DNA of 48,231 nucleotides from Puniceibacterium confluentis (GTDB taxonomy: Bacteria > Pseudomonadota > Alphaproteobacteria > Rhodobacterales > Rhodobacteraceae), in the NCBI RefSeq assembly GCF_007923445.1, contig NZ_VOJI01000022.1:1-48231 (forward strand). The letters are read 5' to 3'. Both the position numbers and the translations under genes were made by a program. The notes beneath the pieces were generated by a model. The model saw only the letters and a program-made list of their open reading frames with translations, had not been told where the DNA came from and did no database searches. This document shows positions 24,881-33,335 of the stretch, in pieces. Each line of letters opens with the position of its first letter. Positions within the stretch are counted from its first letter, which is position 1.

Positions 24881-26452
24881 TTACAGGTTGCCCCTGCTCA
24901 GTTCCCCGGCGATATGGTCGGCCTGACGGATCGCCAGGGCGACAATGGTCAGTGTCGGGTTTTCGGCCGCTCCGGTGGTGAACTGCGAGCCGTCCGACAC
25001 AAACAGGTTCTCGATGTCATGGCTGCGCCCGTTGCGGTTCACCACACCGTCACGGGGATTCTCGGACATCCTGTTGGTGCCGAGGTTGTGAGTAGACGGG
25101 TAGGGCGGCGTCGGCAGGGTGCGGGTCGCCCCCATCGCGTCATAGATCGCCTGACCGCGCGCGTAGGCATGGGTGCGCATCGCCTTGTCATTGGCATGGT
25201 CCGAGTAGTGCACGTTCGGCGCAGCCATGCCGAACTGATCCTTGACGTCGTGGTTCAGTGTCACCCGGTTGGTTTCCTGTGGCATGTCCTCGCCGACAAT
25301 CCACATCCCGGCCATGTTCTCGTAGCTGTCCAGCGCCGAGGTGAACTCGCGGCCCCAGCCGCCCGGATCAAGGAAGGCCGCCATGAAGGGCAGACCCAGA
25401 CCCAGCGTCTCGAGCTCGTAGCCGCCGACAAAGCCGCGCTGCGGATCGTGCCGCGCCTCATCCTGAATGATGCCCGCCATGGTTGTGCCGCGCCACATCT
25501 TGACCGGCTTGTCAAAGACACCGTAGACCGAGCCGGTGAGGTGGCGCATGTAGTTGCGCCCGACCTGGCCCGAGCTGTTGGCCAGCCCGTCGGGATACAT
25601 CGCCGAGGCCGAGTTCAGCAGCAGCCGGGGGCTTTCGATCGAGTTGCCGGCGACGCAGACCACCCGCGCCATCTGCTTGTGTTCGACACCGTCCTTGTCG
25701 GCGTAGATCACGGCGTTGACACGGCCATCCTCGCCATGCTCGATCCGCAGCACATGGGCGCGCTCGCGCACCTCCAGGTTGCCGGTCGCCTCGCCGCGCG
25801 GGATGTCGGTATAGGCGGCGGACCACTTGGCGCCCCATTTGCAGCCCTGGAAACAGAACCCGGTCTGCTGGCAGGCCATGCGGTCGTCGTAATCCGCCGA
25901 GTTGATCGCCATGCGCCCGGTATGGACCTCTTCGTAGCCCAGCTTCTTGGCCCCGGCCTCGAACACCTTGAAGTTGTTGTTGCCGGGCAGGCCCGCGCGG
26001 TCACCTGTGCGGGTCACGCCCAGCTTGGTTTCGGCCTTTTCGTACCAGGGCGCCATTTCGGCGCCGTCGATGGGCCAGTCCAGCAGGTTCGCGCCCTGCA
26101 CGTCACCATAGGTGCTCTTGGCCTTCCACTCGTGATCCTGAAACCGCAACGACGCCCCGGCCCAGTGGGTGGTGGTGCCGCCCACAGCCTTGACGATCCA
26201 GGCGGGCAGGCCGGAAAAGTCCCGGGCCACGCGCCAGTCACCCGATGTGGTGCGCGGGTCGAGCCAGGCAAGCTGCCCGAAGCTGTCCCATTCGTCATTG
26301 ATGTAGTCCTCGGGCAGATAGCGCCCGCCGGCCTCGAGTGATACCACCGATACACCGCGCTGGGCGAGCTCGTTGGCCAGAACGCCCCCGCCTGCGCCGG
26401 TGCCGATGATGACGACGACGCTGTCGTCTGTCTTGTCAAAAGGTGCAGCCAT
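24881..26452 (-). CDS. GMC oxidoreductase, gluconate/glucose dehydrogenase type
   Basis: A 523-residue FAD-dependent catalytic subunit. The dinucleotide fold IIGTGAGGGVLANELA starts at residue 16 and GGTTTHWAGASLR (91-103) is the FAD-contact segment. The C-terminus has the GMC His/Asn pair at about H455 (STHNLGTNR) and N498 (ENPTLTIVAL). C194, C200 and C204 form a C-x5-C-x3-C motif that matches the [3Fe-4S] ligands of bacterial FAD glucose dehydrogenase. No signal peptide is present, so export probably rides on the Tat-borne small subunit. Substrate is unknown. Confidence 0.9.
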   Translation of the reverse strand: MAAPFDKTDDSVVVIIGTGAGGGVLANELAQRGVSVVSLEAGGRYLPEDYINDEWDSFGQLAWLDPRTTSGDWRVARDFSGLPAWIVKAVGGTTTHWAGASLRFQDHEWKAKSTYGDVQGANLLDWPIDGAEMAPWYEKAETKLGVTRTGDRAGLPGNNNFKVFEAGAKKLGYEEVHTGRMAINSADYDDRMACQQTGFCFQGCKWGAKWSAAYTDIPRGEATGNLEVRERAHVLRIEHGEDGRVNAVIYADKDGVEHKQMARVVCVAGNSIESPRLLLNSASAMYPDGLANSSGQVGRNYMRHLTGSVYGVFDKPVKMWRGTTMAGIIQDEARHDPQRGFVGGYELETLGLGLPFMAAFLDPGGWGREFTSALDSYENMAGMWIVGEDMPQETNRVTLNHDVKDQFGMAAPNVHYSDHANDKAMRTHAYARGQAIYDAMGATRTLPTPPYPSTHNLGTNRMSENPRDGVVNRNGRSHDIENLFVSDGSQFTTGAAENPTLTIVALAIRQADHIAGELSRGNL

Positions 26453-26467
26453 TTTGTTCGTCCTCCC

Positions 26468-26995
26468 TCAGCCGATCCACGAGATGTCGTCAAAGCCACG
26501 ATTGATATAGCCACCCTGCGAATAGGACTCGCCCTCGTAGCCAAAGATCGGCCAGACCGCTTTCTGGTTGTAGAGCCCGGTCACCAGTCCGCCGCGCACC
26601 TTCTGGAAAAACGCCGAGTCCTCGATGCTGCGCAGGATGTCGACGCGGTCGCGTTCCCAGCCGATTGCGAGGTAGCTGTCATGCCCCTTGCCCTGGGCGA
26701 CACCGTTCAGCATCGCGATCCCGGCCTCGGTCTCGTCCACCGCCTCGGGGACGTCATACCCCTTGACCGCGGCGGCGTAGAATTCGTCCGCCACCTTGTC
26801 ATGCGGATAGATGTCGCGCGCCATCTGGATCAGCGTCGCCATGGTGTCGGGTTTCAGTGCGTTCAGTTCGGTGGCCCAGGCGGCGTCGCGCCCCGAGACA
26901 AAATTTGTCCCGATCACAAAGCTCGCCCCCGCGGCCGCACCGCGCGAAAGAAGCTGACGCCTTGTCAGCCCCTTCAGGTCTGTTGTCTTGGTCAT
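26468..26995 (-). CDS. Gluconate 2-dehydrogenase subunit 3-like, Tat
   Basis: A 175-residue small subunit of the GADH type. TRRQLLSRGAAAGASFVIGT (residues 11-30) is a twin-arginine signal. The mature part has ALKPDTMATLIQMARDIYPHD and GYEGESYSQGGYINRGFD, typical of subunit 3. It would form the hitch-hiker export partner of the GMC subunit. The start at 26995 is chosen for GGAGGAACC upstream and the Tat signal. It ends 15 bases before the GMC gene. Confidence 0.88.
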   Translation of the reverse strand: MTKTTDLKGLTRRQLLSRGAAAGASFVIGTNFVSGRDAAWATELNALKPDTMATLIQMARDIYPHDKVADEFYAAAVKGYDVPEAVDETEAGIAMLNGVAQGKGHDSYLAIGWERDRVDILRSIEDSAFFQKVRGGLVTGLYNQKAVWPIFGYEGESYSQGGYINRGFDDISWIG

Positions 26996-27068
26996 CTCCG
27001 GTTCCTCCCTATGACCGATGGCACCGGGCGCGATCCTCCTGCGCGCCCGGCGCCCGTTTAGAAATGTC

Positions 27069-27464
27069 TCATTTGAAACGTCCCGAGCGTTCGAGCACCT
27101 CGATCTGATAACCGTCGGGGTCCGCGACAAAGAAGAACCGCCCCACCAGGGTGCCGCCGGGCGCGAATTCCACCAGTTTGCGGGGGTTCAGCCCTGCGGA
27201 TTGAAAACGGGCGTGCTCGGCATCGAGATCCGCGACCGACACGGCCAGATGGCCATAGCCATCCCCGAGGTCGTAGGGCTCGGTGCGGCCCTTGTTCACC
27301 GTCAGTTCAAGTTCGAACCCGGTTTCGGGGTTTGACAGGTAAATCAGGGTAAAGTCGTCAAAATCCAGCCTGTCGGCGATCTTGAGGCCGAAGGCCGTAT
27401 CGTAGAATGCGACTGCACGATCCTCGTGCAGAACGCGGATCATGCTGTGGATGGCCTTTGCCAT
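27069..27464 (-). CDS. VOC / glyoxalase-family protein
   Basis: A 131-residue two-module vicinal-oxygen-chelate protein similar to lactoylglutathione lyase. Metal-ligand candidates are His near residue 6 (IHSMIRVLHED), Glu in FELELTVNKG, His in GYGHLAVSV and Glu in GYQIEVLER. The full ligand set of glyoxalase I is consistent with the sequence, though related enzymes also fit. The start at 27464 follows a purine-rich AAGGGGG. It is the first gene of the oxidation operon and may detoxify an aldehyde product. Confidence 0.83.
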   Translation of the reverse strand: MAKAIHSMIRVLHEDRAVAFYDTAFGLKIADRLDFDDFTLIYLSNPETGFELELTVNKGRTEPYDLGDGYGHLAVSVADLDAEHARFQSAGLNPRKLVEFAPGGTLVGRFFFVADPDGYQIEVLERSGRFK

Positions 27465-27522
27465 GTCCGCCCCCTTGATGTGGTTGTTGCAATCCACGTT
27501 AGAGGCCGAGAAAACGGGTCGG

Positions 27523-27540
27523 GTAGTAGGGAATTACTAC
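27523..27540. promoter_or_regulatory. GTAGTA-N6-TACTAC palindrome
   Basis: A perfect 6-bp inverted repeat with a GGGAAT spacer lies about 60 bases before the VOC gene and after the ribbon-helix-helix gene. It is placed to control the whole VOC-GMC-quinoprotein unit. The regulator is unknown. Confidence 0.45.
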
Positions 27541-27571
27541 ATTGTCCGACAAAGAGATTTTTACTCTGGCC

Positions 27572-27880
27572 TCACTCGGCCGCGATCATCACGTCCTCGG
27601 ATTTTGACCCGTCCGGAACAGTCTGTTTCGACAGGAAAATGAGGCATGTGGTGCGCAGAACCGAACTGAAGTTCTGTGGTTCACCCTTGAGTTCGAGCAC
27701 TTCGCTGTGCAGCGTCGACAGGAACAGAGGAGTCGAGGTTCCGTCCCGTTCGGCGATCTCATCAAGGATGGCCCAAAAGGCATTTTCCAGCCGGATGGAC
27801 GTGCTTTGGCCGTTCAGCCGCAATCGTCGCGTGGTCGAGGCATAGCGTTCGGGATCCTGTCCCGCAAAGACCTGGCACAT
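27572..27880 (-). CDS. Ribbon-helix-helix protein (RHH_4)
   Basis: A 102-residue protein with a strand-helix-helix core: RLRLNGQSTSIRLENAFWAILDEIA from about residue 19, then LRTTCLIFLSKQ. This matches the RHH_4 ribbon-helix-helix family, a small DNA-binding fold. A strong AAAAGGGAGG site precedes the ATG. It is upstream of, and on the same strand as, the dehydrogenase unit. It could regulate that unit through the palindrome at 27523-27540, which is inference. Confidence 0.78.
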   Translation of the reverse strand: MCQVFAGQDPERYASTTRRLRLNGQSTSIRLENAFWAILDEIAERDGTSTPLFLSTLHSEVLELKGEPQNFSSVLRTTCLIFLSKQTVPDGSKSEDVMIAAE

Positions 27881-28796
27881 GTTTCTTCCTCCCTTTTAGA
27901 TCGAAACATTAATCGAAAACGGCCGCCAAGGCATCATCGAATCGTTGTGGCGTTCTGACACTACCGACCAAAGGCTGCGGTTCGTGACGACTTTCACCCG
28001 CGTGAAGGCCCCGGGGCAGACGGCGACCCGTGAACATGATCCCGATCCTGGAAAACCGCCCGTGCGCACTTTCTGCAGTGCGGAATCGGGCAGCTTTGTG
28101 TCAGAGGGTTCATGGCGAAATTGCGTCAGTTTGAGTCGAATGATTCGAGTTCCGTTCACCATATCGCCCATGGTCGCCGCATCAATCCAGTCGGGGCCCT
28201 GTGATTGGTTCTTGCCCAGACACAAACCTCGCCACATTTGAAAAAGCCGCTCGGCACGCCAGTGCCACAATTCGCGCGCTTCGGATTGTTGCGGTTTTCA
28301 GGATAATCCGGGCGCCTTCGACAGCAAAGGGCGCTTTCGGCTCCTGATTTCCTGCCTGTTTCGCGATTATTCGCGGGTAAGGGCTGGGTGTTTGGAAACA
28401 ATGCCGGGGGAAAGCACTGAAAAAGCGGGCCAAAACCCGCTCATTTGCTGCACCGGCAGCACCAGCGGGAACAAGGTCTCGTCATTTTCTGCTTTGTGCG
28501 CGGCAGCCTCGCAAGTATTAATCTTTCCAAGCCCACTGGGGGGGTGAAGTCTGCTGGCCACGGGGGCGGCCGCTGAACTGTCAGGCATCTGCGAGGATGC
28601 GAGGTGACGCGTGGACCGGTGAATGCCGGCAAAGCCGCTATGGTGCTGTTTCCTGCTGATTTCAGCAAGGATGCGCCGCGTTACACCGCATTTCTCTGGG
28701 ATGACGAGCAAAGTGAAACTGGTGATGCGCGTGCATTGCCGCCGCGCTGCTGCGGCAACGGGCACGCCCCGTCTGAATTTTAAGAGGGTCTAGAAT
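27881..28796. other. Gene-free region with candidate small RNA
   Basis: No convincing protein-coding gene. Two open frames on the minus strand in 28367-28765 have no family character. A good intrinsic terminator for the minus strand lies at 28419-28441, so a minus-strand transcript may start in about 28450-28790. The last ~200 bases also form the leader of the RTX/Hint gene. Confidence 0.55.
28419..28441 (-). terminator. Orphan intrinsic terminator, minus strand
   Basis: Read on the minus strand, AGCGGG-TTTTGG-CCCGCT is followed by TTTTC, a typical Rho-independent terminator. No protein gene on the minus strand precedes it within 350 bases. A 14-codon frame (MTRPCSRWCCRCSK, four Cys) ends exactly at its stem, so it may end a short peptide message or a small RNA. 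Confidence 0.6.
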
Positions 28797-31700
28797 ATGG
28801 CTGATTTGGTATTAGACTGGGGTTCGCTGGGTCCGTACGGCACCGACATGCCCGACACGGCATTCGGCGGGGGCTCTGTCACGATTGAAACCGGTGGCGT
28901 CGCCGCGGATGTGACCTTTACCGGGCAGGATCTGGGGTCGCAGGCCTTCACGTTCAGCGCCGACGGCTATGTCGCTCCGGGCGAAACATTTGATCCCAAC
29001 TCGCATCTCAAGGTGTTCGGAGAAGGCGGTGCAGGCGGCGGTGTGGTCTCGCCGACATCGCGCACGGTGATTGATTTCCGCGCGACCGACACGGCGCTCT
29101 ACTCCAGCTCGATCCAGAACGTCAGCTTTCGTCTGAACGACGTTGACGGCGGCCCCGGTGAGGACCTGTTCGGCCCCGCGGATCCGGCGACCTTCAGCTT
29201 CGAGGACAATGTGACCGTTCTCGCCTATGACGCGGCGGGCAACCCCGTGCCTGTCAGCCTCACCCCCGCCAGCACTGCAGCGGTGTCGGGCAACACGGCC
29301 ATCGGCACGTCGATCACCGATTTCGACGAACCGGCCGGGTCCGTCCTGGTCGAGATCGCCGGCCCGATTTCGCGGATCGAAGTGATCTACGAGAACGGCG
29401 GCGACCAGTCGCAGGGGGCGCTGATTTCGGACATTCAATTCAGCACGGTGGACGCCGAAAATGGCAACAACCCGCCTGTTGCCGTCGATGACGAAGTGTC
29501 GACCGATGTCGATGCCGATGTTGTTGTCGACGCGCTGGGCAACGACAGTGATCCGGATGGCGACACGCTGACCATCACCGGCAACACCGCACCGGCAAAC
29601 GGTGGGGTCACGAACAATGGTGACGGCACCTTTACCTATACGCCCAACGCCGGGTTCACCGGCACCGACACCTTTGAATACACCGTGTCCGATCCCGCGG
29701 GAGCCACCGACACCGGCATGGTCACGGTTTCGGTCGGACTGGACAATACCGGCAACCGGCCGCCGATTGCCAATGACGACACCGGCACCGCCCCGCCTGC
29801 GGTGACGACCAACATTCCGGTCCTGTTCAACGACAGCGACCCGGACGGCGACCCGTTCACGATCACCTCGCTGACGGCCGCGAACGGCACCGTGACCGAC
29901 AACGGCGACGGAACCGTTGCCTACACGCCGAATGACGGCTTCCTGGGGGACGATACCGTCAGCTATACCATCACCGATGACGGCGGCCTGTCGGACAGCG
30001 CGGTTCTGATTGTCACCGTGGCCAATGACGACGGCAACCAGGACCCGGTGGCGTTCGACGACACCGGCGTGACGGCTGTCGGGGTGCCGCTGACTCAGGA
30101 CGTGACCGCCAACGACACGGACCCGGACGGCGATCCGTTGACCGTGACCCTGGTCAGCGACCCGGCAAACGGCACCGCCACCATCAATGACGACGGCACT
30201 GTGACCTACACGCCGGACGCCGGGTTCACCGGGGACGACACGATCACCTACACGATCAGTGACGGCCAGGGTGGTACCGACACCGGCGACTGGGTTGTGA
30301 CGGTCTCGCCGCCAGAGTCGGGTGATCCGCGCATCGACACCGACGTCTTTCCGGTGCCCGCCGTGGACCAGCCTTTTGACCCGCTCGACGGTCTCGACCA
30401 GGACCCGGACACCACCGACAACATCGACACCTTCACGGGCACCGACGGCCCGGACAGCTTTGACGGTGGCGATGACGCCGACACGATCATCGGCGGTGCG
30501 GGCGACGATACGCTGGAAGGTGGCATCGACGACGATGTCATTGACGGCGGCGGCGGCAACGACCTGATCACCGACGAACAGGGCGCGGACAGCATCACCG
30601 GCGGCCAGGGCAATGACACGATCATTGCCGGCGTCAACACCTTCTCGGACTATGTCGGTGACGATCCCAGCATGCCGCTGACCATCGGCGGAACCACGTT
30701 CCTGTCTGATCCCAACACCACCGACGGCATGGACACCGTGCATGGCGAAGGCGGCGACGACTACATCGAGACCGGCGACGACGCGGACAGCATCACCGGT
30801 GGTGACGGCAACGACACGCTGGACGGCGGCATCGACGACGACACCATCCGTGGCAACAACGGTGATGACAGCATCCTCGGCGGCCACGGCTCGGATTCGC
30901 TGGATGGCGGCCAGGGCCACGATTACATCGACGGCTCGGCGCCTGCCTTCCTGGAACAAATCGATGCAGTGGACGTTAATACCGAGAACGACCGCGACAG
31001 CATCTTTGGCGGTCTCGGCAACGACACCCTTATCGGAGGCGACGATGATGACACTCTTATTGGTGGCTCTGGCGATGACTATCTTGATGGTGGCATCGAC
31101 GAAGACATCCTTAACGGCGGCAACGACAACGATACGCTGATCGGCGGTCAGGGGGGCGACACCCTGAACGGCGGCGCCGGTGTCGACTCGATCGACGGCG
31201 GTGCGGATCGCGATGTGATCATCGTGGACTCGGCGGCCGATGGCACCGGCGACGTGGTACATGGCGGCAGCGAAGGCGACGATTATGACATCCTCGACCT
31301 CAGCGGCGTCGGTGCCGAAGGCGTCGACTGGCGCCTGACCAACGTCAGGCTGGATGACGACGGCCCGGACCGCGAACCCAACGGCATCGACGGCACGGTT
31401 GAATTCCTCAACGGCTCGGGAACCGTCACCGGCACGATGGACTTCTTCAACATCGAAGAGGTCGTGCCCTGTTTCACCCCGGGAACCCTGATCGCCACGC
31501 CCCAGGGCGAGCGTCTGGTCGAGGATCTGCGCGAAGGCGACAGGATCATCACCCGGGACAACGGCATTCAGGAAATCCGCTGGGTCGGTCGCAAGGATCT
31601 GACCGGGCATATGCTGTCACGCAAGCCGCACATGCGCCCGATCCTGGTTCAGAAGGGATCGCTCGGCAACGGTCTGCCCGAACATGATCTGCTGCTCTCG

Positions 31701-32051
31701 CCCAATCACCGGGTGCTGGTGAACAACGACAAGACGGCGCTCTACTTCGAGGAACGCGAAGTGCTGGCCGCGGCCAAGCACCTCACCGGACTTGAGGGTG
31801 TGGACGAGGTCGGCACGCTTGGGGTGAGCTACATCCACTTCATGTTCGACAGTCACGAAGTGGTCCTGTCCAACGGCGCCTGGACCGAAAGCTTCCAGCC
31901 CGGTGACTACAGCCTGAACGGCATCGGTGACGCGCAGCGCGACGAGATCCTCGAACTGTTCCCTGAACTGGAACATGCCGAGGGGCTGAATGCCTACCAG
32001 TCCGCCCGCCGGTCGCTGAAAAAGCACGAGGCACACCTGATTACCAAGTAA
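28797..32051 (+). CDS. Secreted cadherin-like/RTX protein with Hint domain
   Basis: A 1084-residue protein in four parts. Residues 1-220 are an N-terminal beta-rich region of no recognised family. Three cadherin-like repeats (about 220-312, 318-405, 413-500) contain NDSDPDGD-type and DGTFTYTP-type motifs. Residues 548-830 carry many GGxGxDxLxG RTX repeats that bind calcium. Residues 890-1040 are a Hint-type domain beginning PCFTPGTLIATPQGERLVED. No Sec signal is present, so type I secretion is likely, but no transporter genes are nearby. It could be an adhesin or a self-processing exoprotein. AAGAGGG precedes the ATG. Confidence 0.88.
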   Translation: MADLVLDWGSLGPYGTDMPDTAFGGGSVTIETGGVAADVTFTGQDLGSQAFTFSADGYVAPGETFDPNSHLKVFGEGGAGGGVVSPTSRTVIDFRATDTALYSSSIQNVSFRLNDVDGGPGEDLFGPADPATFSFEDNVTVLAYDAAGNPVPVSLTPASTAAVSGNTAIGTSITDFDEPAGSVLVEIAGPISRIEVIYENGGDQSQGALISDIQFSTVDAENGNNPPVAVDDEVSTDVDADVVVDALGNDSDPDGDTLTITGNTAPANGGVTNNGDGTFTYTPNAGFTGTDTFEYTVSDPAGATDTGMVTVSVGLDNTGNRPPIANDDTGTAPPAVTTNIPVLFNDSDPDGDPFTITSLTAANGTVTDNGDGTVAYTPNDGFLGDDTVSYTITDDGGLSDSAVLIVTVANDDGNQDPVAFDDTGVTAVGVPLTQDVTANDTDPDGDPLTVTLVSDPANGTATINDDGTVTYTPDAGFTGDDTITYTISDGQGGTDTGDWVVTVSPPESGDPRIDTDVFPVPAVDQPFDPLDGLDQDPDTTDNIDTFTGTDGPDSFDGGDDADTIIGGAGDDTLEGGIDDDVIDGGGGNDLITDEQGADSITGGQGNDTIIAGVNTFSDYVGDDPSMPLTIGGTTFLSDPNTTDGMDTVHGEGGDDYIETGDDADSITGGDGNDTLDGGIDDDTIRGNNGDDSILGGHGSDSLDGGQGHDYIDGSAPAFLEQIDAVDVNTENDRDSIFGGLGNDTLIGGDDDDTLIGGSGDDYLDGGIDEDILNGGNDNDTLIGGQGGDTLNGGAGVDSIDGGADRDVIIVDSAADGTGDVVHGGSEGDDYDILDLSGVGAEGVDWRLTNVRLDDDGPDREPNGIDGTVEFLNGSGTVTGTMDFFNIEEVVPCFTPGTLIATPQGERLVEDLREGDRIITRDNGIQEIRWVGRKDLTGHMLSRKPHMRPILVQKGSLGNGLPEHDLLLSPNHRVLVNNDKTALYFEEREVLAAAKHLTGLEGVDEVGTLGVSYIHFMFDSHEVVLSNGAWTESFQPGDYSLNGIGDAQRDEILELFPELEHAEGLNAYQSARRSLKKHEAHLITK

Positions 32052-32081
32052 GGGTCATCGGTACGCAGGCACTCCAGACTT

Positions 32082-32108
32082 GTTCCGGCTGTGACCCTCA
32101 GCCGGAAC
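32082..32108 (+). repeat. Hairpin after RTX/Hint gene
   Basis: A perfect 10-bp inverted repeat (GTTCCGGCTG, 7-base loop, CAGCCGGAAC) directly follows the stop codon and precedes a full terminator. It may protect the mRNA 3' end. Confidence 0.55.
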
Positions 32109-32116
32109 GGGACGAG

Positions 32117-32145
32117 AAACGGGGCGGTCTTTCCGCCCCGTTTTT
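32117..32145 (+). terminator. Intrinsic terminator of RTX/Hint gene
   Basis: AAACGGGGCGG-TCTTT-CCGCCCCGTTT is a perfect 11-bp stem continued by a T run. This is the clearest Rho-independent terminator in the window. Confidence 0.88.
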
Positions 32146-32215
32146 CATGCAGATCTCTCGGCGGATGATGGACGCGCATGGATTCCATGACCAGACGGGG
32201 ATGTGTATGCCGAGG

Positions 32216-32815
32216 TCACGGTTCCGAGCGACCCGCGCGCCAGTGATCCCAGGCTTCGGGCGTATCAAGGTCGGTCAGGGCATTGCGGGCCGGCAATGGG
32301 ATGCGGCGCAACCGGTGCCTGTTGGCGCTCAGGATGTCCCGCGCGCCCTGATCTCCGCTCAGATCCGCAAAGGCGGCAAGGCAATCTGGCGGAAACAGGA
32401 CCGGATGGCCCGGGGTGCCGTCCGCAGCGGTGCCCTGGCAGAGGTTCCTGACCGGGTCCGCACAGTAGGCCCGGATAAGTTTTGTGAAATCGTCGGAGGT
32501 CAGATCAGGCATGTCCGCGGGAACGATCATGACCGCCGAATCCGTCGGCACCTGCGCCGCTCCGCGCCGCAACGAGGCGGCCATGCCCTGGGCGGCATCT
32601 GGCACCGCCAGCAACCGCAGGTCCAGTCCGGACAGCGCCTCGGCCCGGGGGCCGTCCAGGCTCGGCAGCGTGACGAGGACAAGCGGAGCGGCCGCCCGTG
32701 CGCGTGCCGCCTGACGGCGCAGCAGCGGCACGCCGTCAACGATTTGCAGCAGCTTGTCGGCACCGCGCATGCGGGTGCCGAAGCCGGCAGCGGGAATCAG
32801 GATAGCAACGGTCAT
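32216..32815 (-). CDS. MocA/MobA-like nucleotidyltransferase
   Basis: A 199-residue cytoplasmic enzyme of the MobA-like NTP-transferase family. The N-terminal nucleotide site is ILIPAAGFGTRMRGADKLL, a Lys is in the signature, VPADMPDLT carries the metal-binding Asp, and GTPGHPVLFP follows. This is closest to molybdenum-cofactor cytidylyl/guanylyltransferases of the MocA type, but no molybdoenzyme gene lies nearby. AAGGTG precedes the ATG. It is converging with the RTX/Hint gene. Confidence 0.82.
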   Translation of the reverse strand: MTVAILIPAAGFGTRMRGADKLLQIVDGVPLLRRQAARARAAAPLVLVTLPSLDGPRAEALSGLDLRLLAVPDAAQGMAASLRRGAAQVPTDSAVMIVPADMPDLTSDDFTKLIRAYCADPVRNLCQGTAADGTPGHPVLFPPDCLAAFADLSGDQGARDILSANRHRLRRIPLPARNALTDLDTPEAWDHWRAGRSEP

Positions 32816-33335
32816 GGCCGCACCTTAGCCGCGCATCCGCGCCCCGTCCGCGTCAAACAGCGCCGCCCGCACCAAGTCGCGTTGCGCATCTCGCCAGGGG
32901 CTTCGATGTGCGACGCGAGCCTGTCCTGCGCCCATGCCCGCAGCGTCGGCGTCGGCGACAACCGCGCACCGACAGTGCGCAGGTGATGAGGCACGTTCCG
33001 CCCGGTGACAGGGCGACCAGCGAACCCGGCGTCTTTCCGGAACGGGGCAAAGCCATTGAGGCCGGGACAGCCGCAGTTTGCTCCGGCGAAATTCCGGCGT
33101 CCTGGCGCCAAATCACCTGGCACGCCGCCGGGACATCAAGGCGCGCCTGCCGAAGGGAGTGATGCCTGACGCTTTCCCGCTTCCGTCAGGCCGCGCCCGT
33201 GCCGGATCCCGGAATTTGGGCTTGATTGGTCGGTTGACCCCCGCCGACGGGATGAGTTTCCCCATTTTGAATTGACATCGCGGAAAAATTTGCCTCTTTG
33301 TGCGCCTTTCGCCTACAGACACGTTCGAGGTTTTC
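32816..33335. other. No gene recognised; probable kinase promoter
   Basis: No frame with recognisable character. A perfect TTGACA box at 33272-33277 could be the -35 element of the histidine kinase gene, though the -10 box is weak. Confidence 0.5.

Noticed and set aside
30440-31290. RTX coding repeats as a CRISPR-like or satellite array
   Set aside because: The repeats are protein-level GGxGxDxLx repeats in a single open frame with varied DNA sequence and no spacers of constant length.
28812-31610. Very long 932-codon frame on the minus strand opposite the RTX/Hint gene
   Set aside because: It mirrors the GC-rich repeats of the plus-strand gene and has no domain, signal or ribosome site. 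Long antisense frames are common over RTX repeats.
32829-32940. Minus-strand frame ending LFDADGARMRG just upstream of the MocA-like gene
   Set aside because: It has no start, no ribosome site and no recognisable domain; it may be an old remnant but could equally be random.
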